The position numbers and the translations under genes are program-made. From the NCBI GenBank assembly GCA_050290225.1, contig JBNKHG010000026.1:62001-126000 (forward strand): a stretch of DNA of 64,000 nt. Reading direction: 5' to 3'. The DNA comes from JBNKHG01 sp050290225. GTDB lineage: Bacteria > Pseudomonadota > Gammaproteobacteria > Pseudomonadales > Cellvibrionaceae. Shown piece by piece: positions 45,539 to 54,399 of this stretch (position 1 is its first letter; each line of letters begins with the position of its first letter). Below the pieces are notes generated by a model that searched no databases, had not been told where the DNA came from, and saw only the letters and a list, made by a program, of their open reading frames with translations.

Positions 45539-46153
45539 ATGATTGACATACCAATGGAAGAGCTCGAGCAGAGGGTGATTACCCTATTTCATGAAAGCAT
45601 CGAAGCCAAGATGCAAGCCGGCGAAGCCTTGGCCCCGCTGATTTGCGAAGCCAGCCAGATGGTGGTACACACGCTGTTAAACGAGAACAAGCTGTTGGTG
45701 TGTGGCAACGGCACCTCAGCGGCGACGGCCCAAATCCTGGCCGCCAATCTGATCAATCGCTTTGAGTACGAACGTCCGAGCCTGCCAGCCATTAGCCTGG
45801 GATCGGATGTGACCGTACAGACCTCAATCGCCAATAACCACAGTTTTCATGAGGTGTACGCCAAGCAAATTCGCGCCCTCGGCCACCCAGGCGACCTGTT
45901 GGTTGCAATCTGCACCAGCGGCAACTCCAGCAACCTGGTGCAGGCGGTGCAAGCCGCTCACGACCGCGAGATGGGCGTAATTGCCCTCACGGGTCGCGAC
46001 GGAGGCGATCTCTCGGCCCTGCTCAACGATATCAATGATATTGAACTGCGGGTACCGATCCACGCTAGTGCGCGCATTCATGAGGTACACCTGTTAAGCC
46101 TGTTTACCCTTTGTGACCTTATCGATATTCAACTGTTTGGGAGCCAACACTAG
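45539..46153 (+). CDS. diaA: SIS-domain DnaA initiator-associating protein DiaA
   Basis: A 204-residue SIS (sugar isomerase) domain protein. GNGTSAATAQILAANLINRF and CTSGNSSNLVQAVQAAHDREM are the phosphosugar-binding loops shared by DiaA and GmhA. Its place between yraN and dolP identifies it as DiaA, which binds DnaA and promotes timely replication initiation, rather than the heptose isomerase GmhA. The genes in this run are separated by 2-40 nt, suggesting a single transcript. Confidence 0.88.
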   Translation: MIDIPMEELEQRVITLFHESIEAKMQAGEALAPLICEASQMVVHTLLNENKLLVCGNGTSAATAQILAANLINRFEYERPSLPAISLGSDVTVQTSIANNHSFHEVYAKQIRALGHPGDLLVAICTSGNSSNLVQAVQAAHDREMGVIALTGRDGGDLSALLNDINDIELRVPIHASARIHEVHLLSLFTLCDLIDIQLFGSQH

Positions 46154-46155
46154 TC

Positions 46156-46770
46156 ATGAGCCGCTCGCGTATTGCGCATCCTGCTTCGAATCTTTCTCTC
46201 TCTCGCCTGGTGGTCTACGGACTCTTGTCGGCGACGCTCGCCCTCGGAGGCTGCAGCACTCTCATCGGCGCCACCACTGAGGACTCCATACAGCTGGACC
46301 CCGGCAAGCGTACTTTAGGTGCCTTTATCGACGACGAGCAAATCGAGACTATTGCCCAGGTCAACCTCGATAAAGCCAGCCCGGCGCTCAAACAATCCCA
46401 TATCAATGTCACCAGTTTTAACGGTGTCGCCCTGATTACAGGCCAAGTGGCAAACAGCGATTTGCGCCAGCTGGCTGGCAGTACTGTCTCCGCCATCAAA
46501 AACGTGCGTCAGGTGCATAACGAACTGCAGATTCAAGGGAAAACCTCGCTGCTGGCACGCACTAACGATACCTGGCTCACTACCAAGGTGAAATCCCGGT
46601 TGCTCGGCAACAAGGATGTCGACAGTGGACGCATCAAAGTGGTCACAGAATATGGCGTCGTCTACTTGATGGGACTGATGTCCCGGATTGAAGCTGATCA
46701 GGCTGCGGAAGTGGCCCGCACGACAGGCGGTGTACAAAAAGTGGTTAAGGCCTTCGAGTATATCGATTAA
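46156..46770 (+). CDS. dolP: BON-domain outer-membrane lipoprotein DolP (YraP)
   Basis: A 204-residue lipoprotein. The signal region ends in the lipobox LGGC with the acylated Cys33. Two BON domains follow, about 62-128 (the ...HINVTSFNGVALITGQVANSD strand-turn) and 138-204 (SGRIKVVTEYGVVYLMG). DolP localises to the division site and binds anionic phospholipid; in E. coli it supports envelope integrity and links to NlpD/amidase activity. Starts 2 nt after diaA. A strong terminator closes the operon. Confidence 0.94.
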   Translation: MSRSRIAHPASNLSLSRLVVYGLLSATLALGGCSTLIGATTEDSIQLDPGKRTLGAFIDDEQIETIAQVNLDKASPALKQSHINVTSFNGVALITGQVANSDLRQLAGSTVSAIKNVRQVHNELQIQGKTSLLARTNDTWLTTKVKSRLLGNKDVDSGRIKVVTEYGVVYLMGLMSRIEADQAAEVARTTGGVQKVVKAFEYID

Positions 46771-46790
46771 ACACCATCATAAGCTGCCAT

Positions 46791-46836
46791 AAAAAAGAAA
46801 CGGCCCCAGCTTTTAAAGCCGGGGCCGTTTCTTTTT
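46791..46836. terminator. Bidirectional rho-independent terminator
   Basis: AAACGGCCCCAGC and GCCGGGGCCGTTT form a long stem around TTTTAAA, with an A-run on the left and CTTTTT on the right. It serves both the dolP operon (plus) and the convergent thiolase gene (minus). Confidence 0.93.
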
Positions 46837-46861
46837 ATCGGGAAATATAACAACGGAAAAG

Positions 46862-48040
46862 TTAGAGTAACTCTACCGCCAACGCTGTGGCTTCACCGCC
46901 ACCGATACAGAGACTGGCAAGTCCGGTTTTCTTGCCATAGGTCTGCAGAGCGCCCAACAGAGTGACAATAATACGCGCCCCGGAAGCCCCCAACGGGTGA
47001 CCCAGTGCACAGGCCCCGCCGTGGACATTGACCTTGTCGTGGGGGATATCCAACTCCTTCATACCCGCCATGGTGACCACTGCAAAAGCCTCGTTAATTT
47101 CGAACAAATCGACATCCTCGACTTGCCACTCACACTTCTCCAGGAGTTTTTGCATGGCACCCACCGGGGCAGTGGTAAACCATTCCGGCTCCTGGGCGTA
47201 CTGGGATTGACCGCGAATAATCGCCTGGGCCTTAAGTCCGCGCTTTTCCGCTTCGGACTGGCGCATCAGCACGAGAGCCGCAGCACCATCAGAAATGGAG
47301 CTGGCATTGGCCGCAGTGATGGTGCCATCCTTTTTAAAAGCGGGCCTCAGCTGCGGAATTTTGTCCGGGCGGGCATTGCCTGGCTGCTCATCGGTATCAA
47401 CCACAGTGTCGCCCTTGCGCGTCTTGATAGTCACTGGGGCAATTTCACGCTCGAACTTACCCTCGGTAATAGCGGCGTTGGCCCGCGCCAGGGATTCAAT
47501 GGCAAAAGTGTCCTGTTCTTCGCGGCTAAAGTTGTATTTCTCGGCACACAATTCGCCAAAATTGCCCATCATTCCACCCTGGTAGGCATCCTGCAAACCA
47601 TCAAAAAACATATGGTCAAGCACTTCGCCATGCCCCATGCGGTAGCCACTGCGTGCTTTTGGCAGCATATAAGGGGCATTACTCATGCTCTCCATTCCGC
47701 CAGCCACCACGATATCGACATTGCCGGCCCGCAAGGCGTCACAGGCCATCATCACCGTTTTCATGCCGGATCCACAAACTTTATTCACCGTGGTACAGGG
47801 AGTTGATTTATCAATGCCGGCTCCCAGGGCAGCCTGCCGGGCAGGTGCCTGGCCTACGCCAGCGGGCAAGACGCATCCCATTAACACTTCATCCACGTCA
47901 GCGGGGTTAACAGCGGCATCGGTCAACGCCCCTTGAATAGCGAAAGCTCCCAGTTGGGGAGCGGTCATGGAACTCAGGGCTCCTTGCATGCCCCCCATCG
48001 CAGTTCGGGCGAAGCCCACCACAACAATTGCATCATTCAT
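46862..48040 (-). CDS. Acetyl-CoA C-acetyltransferase (thiolase)
   Basis: A 392-residue thiolase that condenses or cleaves acyl-CoA. Cys89 in NKVCGSGM is the acylated nucleophile; NVHGGACALGHPLGASGAR supplies the catalytic His and CIGGGEATA the second cysteine. GGMESMSNAPYML and the loop length resemble AtoB/PhaA-type acetoacetyl-CoA thiolases rather than FadA. It stands alone, convergent with dolP, and is not next to other fatty-acid or PHB genes. Biosynthetic versus degradative direction cannot be told. It lies in the accessory block between dolP and sspB. Confidence 0.93.
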   Translation of the reverse strand: MNDAIVVVGFARTAMGGMQGALSSMTAPQLGAFAIQGALTDAAVNPADVDEVLMGCVLPAGVGQAPARQAALGAGIDKSTPCTTVNKVCGSGMKTVMMACDALRAGNVDIVVAGGMESMSNAPYMLPKARSGYRMGHGEVLDHMFFDGLQDAYQGGMMGNFGELCAEKYNFSREEQDTFAIESLARANAAITEGKFEREIAPVTIKTRKGDTVVDTDEQPGNARPDKIPQLRPAFKKDGTITAANASSISDGAAALVLMRQSEAEKRGLKAQAIIRGQSQYAQEPEWFTTAPVGAMQKLLEKCEWQVEDVDLFEINEAFAVVTMAGMKELDIPHDKVNVHGGACALGHPLGASGARIIVTLLGALQTYGKKTGLASLCIGGGEATALAVELL

Positions 48041-48179
48041 ACTCTCTACTCCAAGGCTCAGGCTCCTTCATACGGTAGCCCGGTGGGAAAATCACCCGCA
48101 CAGGACAAAGTCTGCCCAACGCGGACATACACAGTTTAAATATTATTATTATGAGTATTGATGCCTGGTAGCCGGCTCC

Positions 48180-48191
48180 GTGAACGTTCAC
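48180..48191. promoter_or_regulatory. 12-bp perfect palindrome upstream of the thiolase gene
   Basis: GTGAACGTTCAC lies about 140 bp before the thiolase start in the 454-bp gap between thiolase and lemA. It has the form of a dimeric repressor site, but I cannot name the protein. The remainder of 48041-48494 (A/T-rich run near 48140, no gene) shows nothing else I recognise. Confidence 0.4.
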
Positions 48192-48494
48192 AGGCTGCAG
48201 GCAGAGGCGGCAAGGAGGTGCATTGATCGAATGGCCTGTCTCTGCCATGTCACAGCCCTTCTCCTCGTGCCGGTTTCACACCTTTCAAGGAAGCCTGAGT
48301 ATAGCTGAGGAAACTCGGGAGATAAACCGGGCGAGCCGCCGTACAATCTTCAGTCAGAATCAAACAATTAAACCACAAGTCGTCCATGGCGGGCTCACAG
48401 TAGCGGAAACCCGTGCTAGTATCCGCCCTGAACCTTAATACAGTGACAACCGCCCTGCTGGGACAGGTGGAAATCAAGCGAGAGGGAGACTGCC

Positions 48495-49091
48495 ATGGAG
48501 ATCTCAACCATTGTCACGCTGATAATTATCGCCGGCCTTATCTTTTATGTGATCAGCATCTTCAATCAATTGGTGGCACTGCGCAATCGTTATCAAAACG
48601 CATTCGCCCAGATCGAAGTCCAGCTCAAGCGTCGCTATGATCTGATCCCCAATTTGGTGGAGACCGCCAAGGGCTACCTCAAACACGAGAGGGAGACTCT
48701 GGAGGCTGTTATCAGTGCCCGCAACGCCGCCCTCGCCGGACTGAAGGCCGCCGCTGCAGACCCGGGCAACGCCCAGGCGATTGAGCAACTGGCCGGAGCT
48801 GAAGGTGCCCTTAGCGGCGCACTGGGTCGTCTTAACGTGGTTATGGAGGCCTATCCCGACCTCAAGGCTAACCAGAATATGATGCAGGTATCGGAGGAGC
48901 TGACCAGCACCGAGAATAAGGTGGCCTTCTCCCGCCAGGCCTTTAACGATGCCGTCACCGCTTACAATACCTACAAACAGAGTTTCCCGCCGGTTTTCTT
49001 TGCCAAAAGTTTCGGCCATGGGATCGATGCATCCCTGTTGGAATTTGAGGACAGCGCCACTATTCAAGCCGCCCCCAAAGTCTCCTTCTAG
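48495..49091 (+). CDS. LemA family protein
   Basis: A 198-residue membrane-anchored coiled-coil protein. One N-terminal membrane helix (about 5-24) is followed by a helical bundle with the family signatures QLVALRNRYQNAFAQIEVQLKRRYDLIPNLV (residues about 25-55) and NKVAFSRQAFNDAVTAYN (about 150). ATG follows GAGGGAGACTGCC. A gene for an M48 peptidase follows after 47 nt, the pairing often seen for LemA proteins, whose precise role is unknown. Confidence 0.93.
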   Translation: MEISTIVTLIIIAGLIFYVISIFNQLVALRNRYQNAFAQIEVQLKRRYDLIPNLVETAKGYLKHERETLEAVISARNAALAGLKAAAADPGNAQAIEQLAGAEGALSGALGRLNVVMEAYPDLKANQNMMQVSEELTSTENKVAFSRQAFNDAVTAYNTYKQSFPPVFFAKSFGHGIDASLLEFEDSATIQAAPKVSF

Positions 49092-49138
49092 AATAGCTCG
49101 CACAGCCGCCCGCCTTGCAGCCCTCTTAAGAGCACATT

Positions 49139-51082
49139 ATGAATTTTTTCGAGCACCAGGACCGTGCCCGCCGTAACAGCGGCTGGTTAGTGGTTCTACT
49201 GCTGCTGGCGGTCGCCAGCCTGATCCTGATTACAACCACCGTGTTGGCCGGCTTCATCTACTACGTCCAGTTTCGCTCGGACCAATACGTTCAGGCACAC
49301 GAAAGCGGCATCAGCATATTCGAACTCGCCGTCCAGGTGCTGTCACCCGAGCTAGTGGGATCAGTTTCATTAGCCGTTGTGGCCGTGGTCGCCCTCGGCA
49401 GCCTGTTCAAATGGCTACAACTGAGCCAAGGTGGCAAAGCAGTCGCGGAAGCCCTGGGCGGCAGGTTGCTCAATACAGCCAGTCGCGACACGCTGGAACG
49501 ACAGGCATTGAATGTGGTGGAGGAGATGGCCATCGCCTCGGGCACTCCTGTACCGCCCCTGTACCTGATCGACGACCCTGCAATTAATGCTTTCGCTGCT
49601 GGACACAGCCCTCATGATGCTGTGATCGGCGTTACCCGCGGCTGCCTGTCACAGCTCAATCGGGATCAATTCCAGGGAGTGATTGCCCACGAATTCAGCC
49701 ACATCCTTCACGGTGATATGCGCCTAAACCTGCGCTTGGTAGGCATTCTTCACGGCATTCTGGTGATAGGTTTAATCGGTGAACTGATTACCCGCAGCAG
49801 CACTCATCGGCGCCAGCTCAGTTCCCGTCGCAACAACAATCAAGGAACCTTTGTCCTGGGTCTGGCACTCATGGCGATCGGCTATGCCGGCACATTTTTC
49901 GGTAATCTGATCAAGGCAGCAGTGAGTCGACAGCGGGAATTTCTCGCGGATGCATCGGCTGTCCAGTTTACGCGAAATCCCGGTGGTATTGCCGGAGCCC
50001 TTAAAAAAATAGGCGGCTATCCACAAGGTTCGATGCTGGTTTCCGCAAACGCCGCCGAATACAGCCACCTGTATTTTGGCGAAGGGGTAAAAAACATGTT
50101 TAGCCGACTAATGGCAACCCACCCGCCATTGCGGGAACGCATCATTCGCATCGATCCAACCTGGCCGGGACGATTTTTCTCCCCGGAGCAATCGGCCCCG
50201 ATGACTGATACTCCCCAACCGGAAACAGCCAGCAACCTCGCGACAGCCACATCAGCAGCATCTGCCCCCCTGCAACCGTCTGTAATGGACACTATTGGCC
50301 AACCAGACGAAGCCCATATCGATCAAGCACAGCAGCTTCTGACCAATCTCGACACAACACTCAGGGATGCCGCCCGTGATCCCTTTTCCGCCCGGGCACT
50401 GGTTTACAGCCTTCTACTGGCCAAGCCCGTGAACCGACGGGAGCAGCAATTGCAAGCGCTGCGGGAAAAGGCACATCCGGTTGTTTTCAATCTGGTGGAA
50501 AATCTGTCTCAGGCTGTGCAACACCTGGCAAAGTCCCTGCACCTTCCACTGCTGGAGCTCTGTCTGCCGGCTCTAAAGACCCTGTCCGAACCTCAATACC
50601 AGGTTTTTAAACGCAATCTGGCTCTACTGATCCGCGCCGATGACAAGGTGGAGCTGTTTGAGTGGTCGCTGTATCGCATCGTCACCCATCATGTGGAGAA
50701 GCCCTTGCGCTTACGCTATGGCAGTCACCGCATCAAGCAACAGGCTACTGCCTGCCAATTGTTGCTCTCCATGCTTGCCCACAGTGGCCAGGACAGCCCC
50801 GCACGGGCGGCTGAAGCGTTTTCTCTGGCTACTCAAGCCCTGGGCTTACCGCACCTGCAACTGCTCGACCGGGAGCTGCTGTCACTGCCCAAACTGGACC
50901 GGGCATTACAGGCCCTGAATCAGCTGAAGCCCCTGCAAAAACCGATATTGTTGAAATCCATGGCGTTGTGCGTGATGCACGACGGAGAGGTTAAACCCGT
51001 GGAAGCAGAGCTGTTTCGAGCGGTAGCCGACAGCCTGGAATGCCCGGTGCCTCCTCTGCTGCCGGGTCAGGCGCTGATCTAG
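49139..51082 (+). CDS. M48 membrane metallopeptidase with C-terminal TerB-like domain
   Basis: A 647-residue protein. Two membrane helices (about 15-43 and 73-92) precede an M48 peptidase domain with HEFSH at 184-188 and the third zinc ligand Glu267 in REFLADASAVQ; two more hydrophobic segments lie around 200-255, and THPPLRERI (328) ends the domain, as in HtpX-like proteases. After a low-complexity Pro/Ala/Thr linker (345-385), about 260 helical residues follow, with IRADDKVELFEWSLY and CVMHDGEVKPVEAELFRAVADSL, a pair of acidic motifs resembling the TerB fold. It is much longer than HtpX (~290). With lemA it probably acts in envelope protein turnover; substrate unknown. Confidence 0.85.
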   Translation: MNFFEHQDRARRNSGWLVVLLLLAVASLILITTTVLAGFIYYVQFRSDQYVQAHESGISIFELAVQVLSPELVGSVSLAVVAVVALGSLFKWLQLSQGGKAVAEALGGRLLNTASRDTLERQALNVVEEMAIASGTPVPPLYLIDDPAINAFAAGHSPHDAVIGVTRGCLSQLNRDQFQGVIAHEFSHILHGDMRLNLRLVGILHGILVIGLIGELITRSSTHRRQLSSRRNNNQGTFVLGLALMAIGYAGTFFGNLIKAAVSRQREFLADASAVQFTRNPGGIAGALKKIGGYPQGSMLVSANAAEYSHLYFGEGVKNMFSRLMATHPPLRERIIRIDPTWPGRFFSPEQSAPMTDTPQPETASNLATATSAASAPLQPSVMDTIGQPDEAHIDQAQQLLTNLDTTLRDAARDPFSARALVYSLLLAKPVNRREQQLQALREKAHPVVFNLVENLSQAVQHLAKSLHLPLLELCLPALKTLSEPQYQVFKRNLALLIRADDKVELFEWSLYRIVTHHVEKPLRLRYGSHRIKQQATACQLLLSMLAHSGQDSPARAAEAFSLATQALGLPHLQLLDRELLSLPKLDRALQALNQLKPLQKPILLKSMALCVMHDGEVKPVEAELFRAVADSLECPVPPLLPGQALI

Positions 51083-51151
51083 TACTCCGTCAAGGTGATA
51101 TGCCCTACCCAGTGTTGCCGTGATGTTGCGCCAACCTGATTTCCGGACTGG

Positions 51152-51179
51152 AAACAAAAACGGGCAGCTGAGCTGCCCG
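51152..51179 (-). terminator. Terminator after the Yip1-family gene
   Basis: CGGGCAGC-TGA-GCTGCCCG (51161-51179) is a perfect stem; on the minus strand it is followed by TTTTTGTTT. It ends the Yip1-family transcript and may also stop the convergent M48 transcript. Confidence 0.83.
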
Positions 51180-51203
51180 CTTTCAAGTAAATAATTATGG
51201 TTG

Positions 51204-51821
51204 CTAATCGACGTAGACTGGCCCTATCCCCATACCCCAGATAATTACAGTACCGACGCGTACGACCACCAGGAGTACCAGGCAAATCGTCACCACTGAA
51301 CTGGCATACATAAAGGCCCGCTCTTTGGGAATATTCATAAGGATCGGAATACCCTCATAAATGAGGTATACGGAGTAACAGGCTGCCACCAAGGTAACGA
51401 CAGCGTTAAGCCACAACTCCGGGTAAATACCGACGATACCGGCCAGAAACACTGGGGTGGTCACATAAACTGCCAGTGCGGTACCTTCGTAGTGACGCTT
51501 GTCTGCATCGTCACTGACGCCATAAGTCTTCGACATCCAATTGATAAACTCCCCCAGCACATAGACGCCAATCATCAGGGCTATGTAGGTCATCACGCAG
51601 AGCGATATGGCGCTTTCCGCCGTTAATTTGACGACTTCACCGTCACCGACGGTCCATCCTACCTGGGTAACACCAAAATAGGCAGCGACACTGGGAATCA
51701 GCGCCAGGAAAGGGACATGACTTAAAAATACTTGAGCGAATGAGTGGCGCTCGTTACGAATGGCTTTCCATTCGGAATCAGGGTGAAGAAGAATACCCAG
51801 GGTATGTTCCAAAATGGCCAT
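51204..51821 (-). CDS. Yip1-family membrane protein
   Basis: A 205-residue protein with about five hydrophobic segments and the opening ILEHTLGILLHPDSEWKAIRNE, the typical start of bacterial Yip1-domain (PF04893-like) proteins. The open frame continues 86 codons upstream, but ATG at 51821 has a GGAGG seven bases before it and gives the family N terminus. Function unknown; bacterial members are small inner-membrane proteins. It runs divergently from cysK across a 256-bp gap in which I see no other gene. Confidence 0.8.
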   Translation of the reverse strand: MAILEHTLGILLHPDSEWKAIRNERHSFAQVFLSHVPFLALIPSVAAYFGVTQVGWTVGDGEVVKLTAESAISLCVMTYIALMIGVYVLGEFINWMSKTYGVSDDADKRHYEGTALAVYVTTPVFLAGIVGIYPELWLNAVVTLVAACYSVYLIYEGIPILMNIPKERAFMYASSVVTICLVLLVVVRVGTVIIWGMGIGPVYVD

Positions 51822-52077
51822 ACAGCCTCCTTTTTCATTATTTTCACTACTACAGTCATGTAGGAGTATTAAAGAGTCACGCCAAACAAACCAATAAGAT
51901 TTCGAAATGAACAACATTTTTATAATTTCCATGTGATATATAGAGAGCCACATCGGAAATTTCTGCTCCAATACCGCAAAAACCGCAAAGGACTTGCACC
52001 TGCGGTGAGATTTCGCTTCAATTTCAGGCTGCCATATCCCGAAATCACCACGAAAATATTTCAAGGAAGCCATCGTC

Positions 52078-53046
52078 ATGGGTCAAATATTCACCGATAA
52101 CTCACAAACAATTGGACGCACTCCCCTGGTGAAGCTGAATCGCATCACCGACAAGCCTGTTTACGTCAAAATTGAAGCCCGAAACCCGGCCACCTCAGTC
52201 AAATGCCGCATTGGCGCCAATATGATTTGGGAGGCGGAAAAACGCGGCCAACTCAAGCCGGGCATGACCGTAGTTGAACCCACCAGCGGCAACACGGGTA
52301 TTGCCCTGGCCTTCGTATGCGCAGCGCGTGGCTACAAGCTGGTCCTGACGATGCCCGACACGATGAGTCTGGAGCGTCGCAAACTGATCAAGGCACTGGG
52401 GGCGGAGCTGGAACTTACGCCGGGTGAAAAGGGAATGAAAGGGGCTATGGAAAAGGCCCAGGAAATCTACGACACAAATCCCGACTCGCACTTTATGCCT
52501 TCCCAGTTTGACAACCCTGCAAACCCTGCAATTCACGAACAGACAACAGGCCCGGAAATCTGGGATGACACTGACGGCCAAGTGGATATTTTTGTCGCCG
52601 GCGTCGGCACTGGCGGTACCATTACAGGTGTCGCCCGTTATATTAAACGCACCCGGGGAAAACCGATTCAGGTAGTGGCGGTGGAACCTACCGCGTCACC
52701 GGTAATTAGCCAAACCCTGGCGGGCGAGGAACTGGCCCCCTCCCCCCACAAAATACAAGGAATAGGCGCCGGGTTCGTACCGGCTAATCTGGAATTGGAG
52801 CTGATCGACGGCACTGAACAGGTTAGCAATGAAGAGGCAATCGAAATGGCTCACCGACTGATGAAGGAGGAAGGGATTCTGGCGGGTATCTCCAGTGGCG
52901 CGGCGCTGGCCGCCGCCCTCAAGCTGGCGGAAAAGTCCGAAAATGCAGGAAAAACTGTGGTAACGGTTCTGCCGGATTCCGGTGAGCGCTATCTGTCGAG
53001 CATCCTGTTTGTGGACGAATTTACCGACAGGGAGCTGCAGCAGTAA
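52078..53046 (+). CDS. cysK: Cysteine synthase A (O-acetylserine sulfhydrylase) CysK
   Basis: A 322-residue PLP enzyme that makes cysteine from O-acetylserine and sulfide. Lys42 in NPATSVKCRIGANMIW is the PLP lysine, EPTSGNTGIALAF binds substrate, and VGTGGTITGVARYIK the phosphate. The close match of these segments to E. coli CysK rather than CysM decides the name. ATG at 52078 follows AGGA. It stands alone in the accessory block before sspB. Confidence 0.95.
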   Translation: MGQIFTDNSQTIGRTPLVKLNRITDKPVYVKIEARNPATSVKCRIGANMIWEAEKRGQLKPGMTVVEPTSGNTGIALAFVCAARGYKLVLTMPDTMSLERRKLIKALGAELELTPGEKGMKGAMEKAQEIYDTNPDSHFMPSQFDNPANPAIHEQTTGPEIWDDTDGQVDIFVAGVGTGGTITGVARYIKRTRGKPIQVVAVEPTASPVISQTLAGEELAPSPHKIQGIGAGFVPANLELELIDGTEQVSNEEAIEMAHRLMKEEGILAGISSGAALAAALKLAEKSENAGKTVVTVLPDSGERYLSSILFVDEFTDRELQQ

Positions 53047-53117
53047 GGACCTGCCACCCATCGCCGGTGAATAGCCGCCAGAGCGTATCTCCAGCGGCTG
53101 GTAGGAGCGATTAACAA

Positions 53118-53546
53118 CTATTTCACGACCCTCAAACTGGGGCGCTTGCCGCCTTCTACCCCACCTTTTGATACCGACTTATCATCCCCGGTATCAATGG
53201 GTTCGGGGGGCTCCGGAGGCTCTGGGTCCACTTCTGGTTCAAAGATCATACCCTGGCCATTTTCCCGGGCGTAGATACCGAGGATACCCCGAGAGGGCAC
53301 ATAGATATCAGTGGGAATACCGCCAAAGCGGGCATTGAAGGACACGCCTTCATTGCGAATCAGCAAATCCATCACCGCCGTGGGCGATACGTTGAGGACT
53401 ATCTGGCCATCCTTATTCACATGCTGTTGCGGCACTTCCACCCCTGGCACATGGGCATCCACCAGAATGTAAGGCGTGCAATTGTTATCGACAATCCACT
53501 CGTAGAGGGCGCGAACCATATAAGGGCGACTCGAGCTCATGGCCAT
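53118..53546 (-). CDS. sspB: ClpXP adaptor SspB
   Basis: A 142-residue adaptor that delivers ssrA-tagged, ribosome-rescued proteins to ClpXP. The N-terminal substrate-binding domain (RPYMVRALYEWIVDNNCTPY, VLNVSPTAVMDL, FNARFGG) is followed by a flexible acidic/Pro-rich linker and a basic-hydrophobic C-terminal peptide (PSLRVVK) that docks on ClpX. It lies downstream of sspA on the same strand, but with a terminator hairpin between them. Confidence 0.95.
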   Translation of the reverse strand: MAMSSSRPYMVRALYEWIVDNNCTPYILVDAHVPGVEVPQQHVNKDGQIVLNVSPTAVMDLLIRNEGVSFNARFGGIPTDIYVPSRGILGIYARENGQGMIFEPEVDPEPPEPPEPIDTGDDKSVSKGGVEGGKRPSLRVVK

Positions 53547-53600
53547 AGATAGTGCAAACTCCGTCTCTTAAAACTGCAATCAGACGACTGACAAGAATAT

Positions 53601-53627
53601 AAAAAAGGGGTGAAAACTTCACCCCTT
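53601..53627 (-). terminator. Terminator between sspA and sspB
   Basis: GGGGTGAA-AAC-TTCACCCC on the plus strand, equivalently GGGGTGAAGTTTTCACCCC then TTTTTT on the minus strand. This would stop or attenuate sspA transcription before sspB; no clear separate sspB promoter was called. Confidence 0.85.
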
Positions 53628-53679
53628 CCCAAGCCGGCAAGGACGTTAACAAACGACCATCAGAGCAGCAAAAGGGTAC

Positions 53680-54312
53680 TTAAACGCGCATTTCCCTTTC
53701 GTACTCGGTGAGGCTTTCCTGAAAAGCCTCGCGGGCAAACAAACGATCCATATAGTCCAACAACGGCTTGGACTGCTTGGTTTTGGGCAGTTTGATATCC
53801 AGAATTTCCAGCCGCCACAATATAGGGGCCAGGCAGCAGTCGACGATGGTGAACTCATCACTCATAAAGTAGGGCATTTCGGAGAAAATCGGCGCCACCG
53901 ACAACAGGCTCTCTTTCAATTCCTTACGGGCTTTGGCTACAGTCTCCTTGCTTTTGCTATGCAAGATGGTGTCGACCATGGGCGCCCAGTCACGCTCAAC
54001 CCGATACATCCACAGGCGGCTCTGGGCACGGGCCACAGGATAGACCGGTAGCAGCGGCGGATGAGGAAACCGCTCATCCAGATACTCCATCATAACCTTG
54101 GATTCATACAACACCAAATCCCGGTCCACCAGTGTGGGCAGGGAGTTATACGGATTGAGATCTGCCAGTTCATCGGGCTTATGCTTCGGGTCAACATCCA
54201 CGATGTCTACCGACACACCCTTCTCCGCCAAAACAATGCGCACCCGATGACTGTAGTGATCGTGTCCGTCAGAAAAATACGTCATGGATGAGCGCTTAGC
54301 CACAACACCCAT
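53680..54312 (-). CDS. sspA: Stringent starvation protein A (SspA)
   Basis: A 210-residue glutathione-S-transferase-fold protein without expected GST activity that binds RNA polymerase and alters transcription under starvation. MTYFSDGHDHYSHRVRIVLAEKG and PYNSLPTLVDRDLVLYES mark the thioredoxin-like half, PVARAQSRLWMYRVERDW the helical half. A hairpin terminator-like sequence lies upstream (after petBC) and another downstream. Confidence 0.95.
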   Translation of the reverse strand: MGVVAKRSSMTYFSDGHDHYSHRVRIVLAEKGVSVDIVDVDPKHKPDELADLNPYNSLPTLVDRDLVLYESKVMMEYLDERFPHPPLLPVYPVARAQSRLWMYRVERDWAPMVDTILHSKSKETVAKARKELKESLLSVAPIFSEMPYFMSDEFTIVDCCLAPILWRLEILDIKLPKTKQSKPLLDYMDRLFAREAFQESLTEYEREMRV

Positions 54313-54340
54313 ATCTTCACCTCAAATCAGAAATTTAAAA

Positions 54341-54378
54341 ACACAAACGGGCGACGCCGCTCAGACACGGGTCGCCCG
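54341..54378 (-). terminator. Terminator after the cytochrome b-c1 gene
   Basis: CGGGCGAC (54348-54355) and GTCGCCCG (54371-54378) pair; on the minus strand TTTGTGTTTTTAAA follows. It ends the petA-petBC transcript before sspA. Confidence 0.7.
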
Positions 54379-54399
54379 GCAATTTATCCAGCCGTCTTC

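Noticed and set aside
51822..52079. N-terminal extension of the Yip1-family protein
   Set aside because: Strong GGAGG before ATG 51821 and no family similarity upstream.
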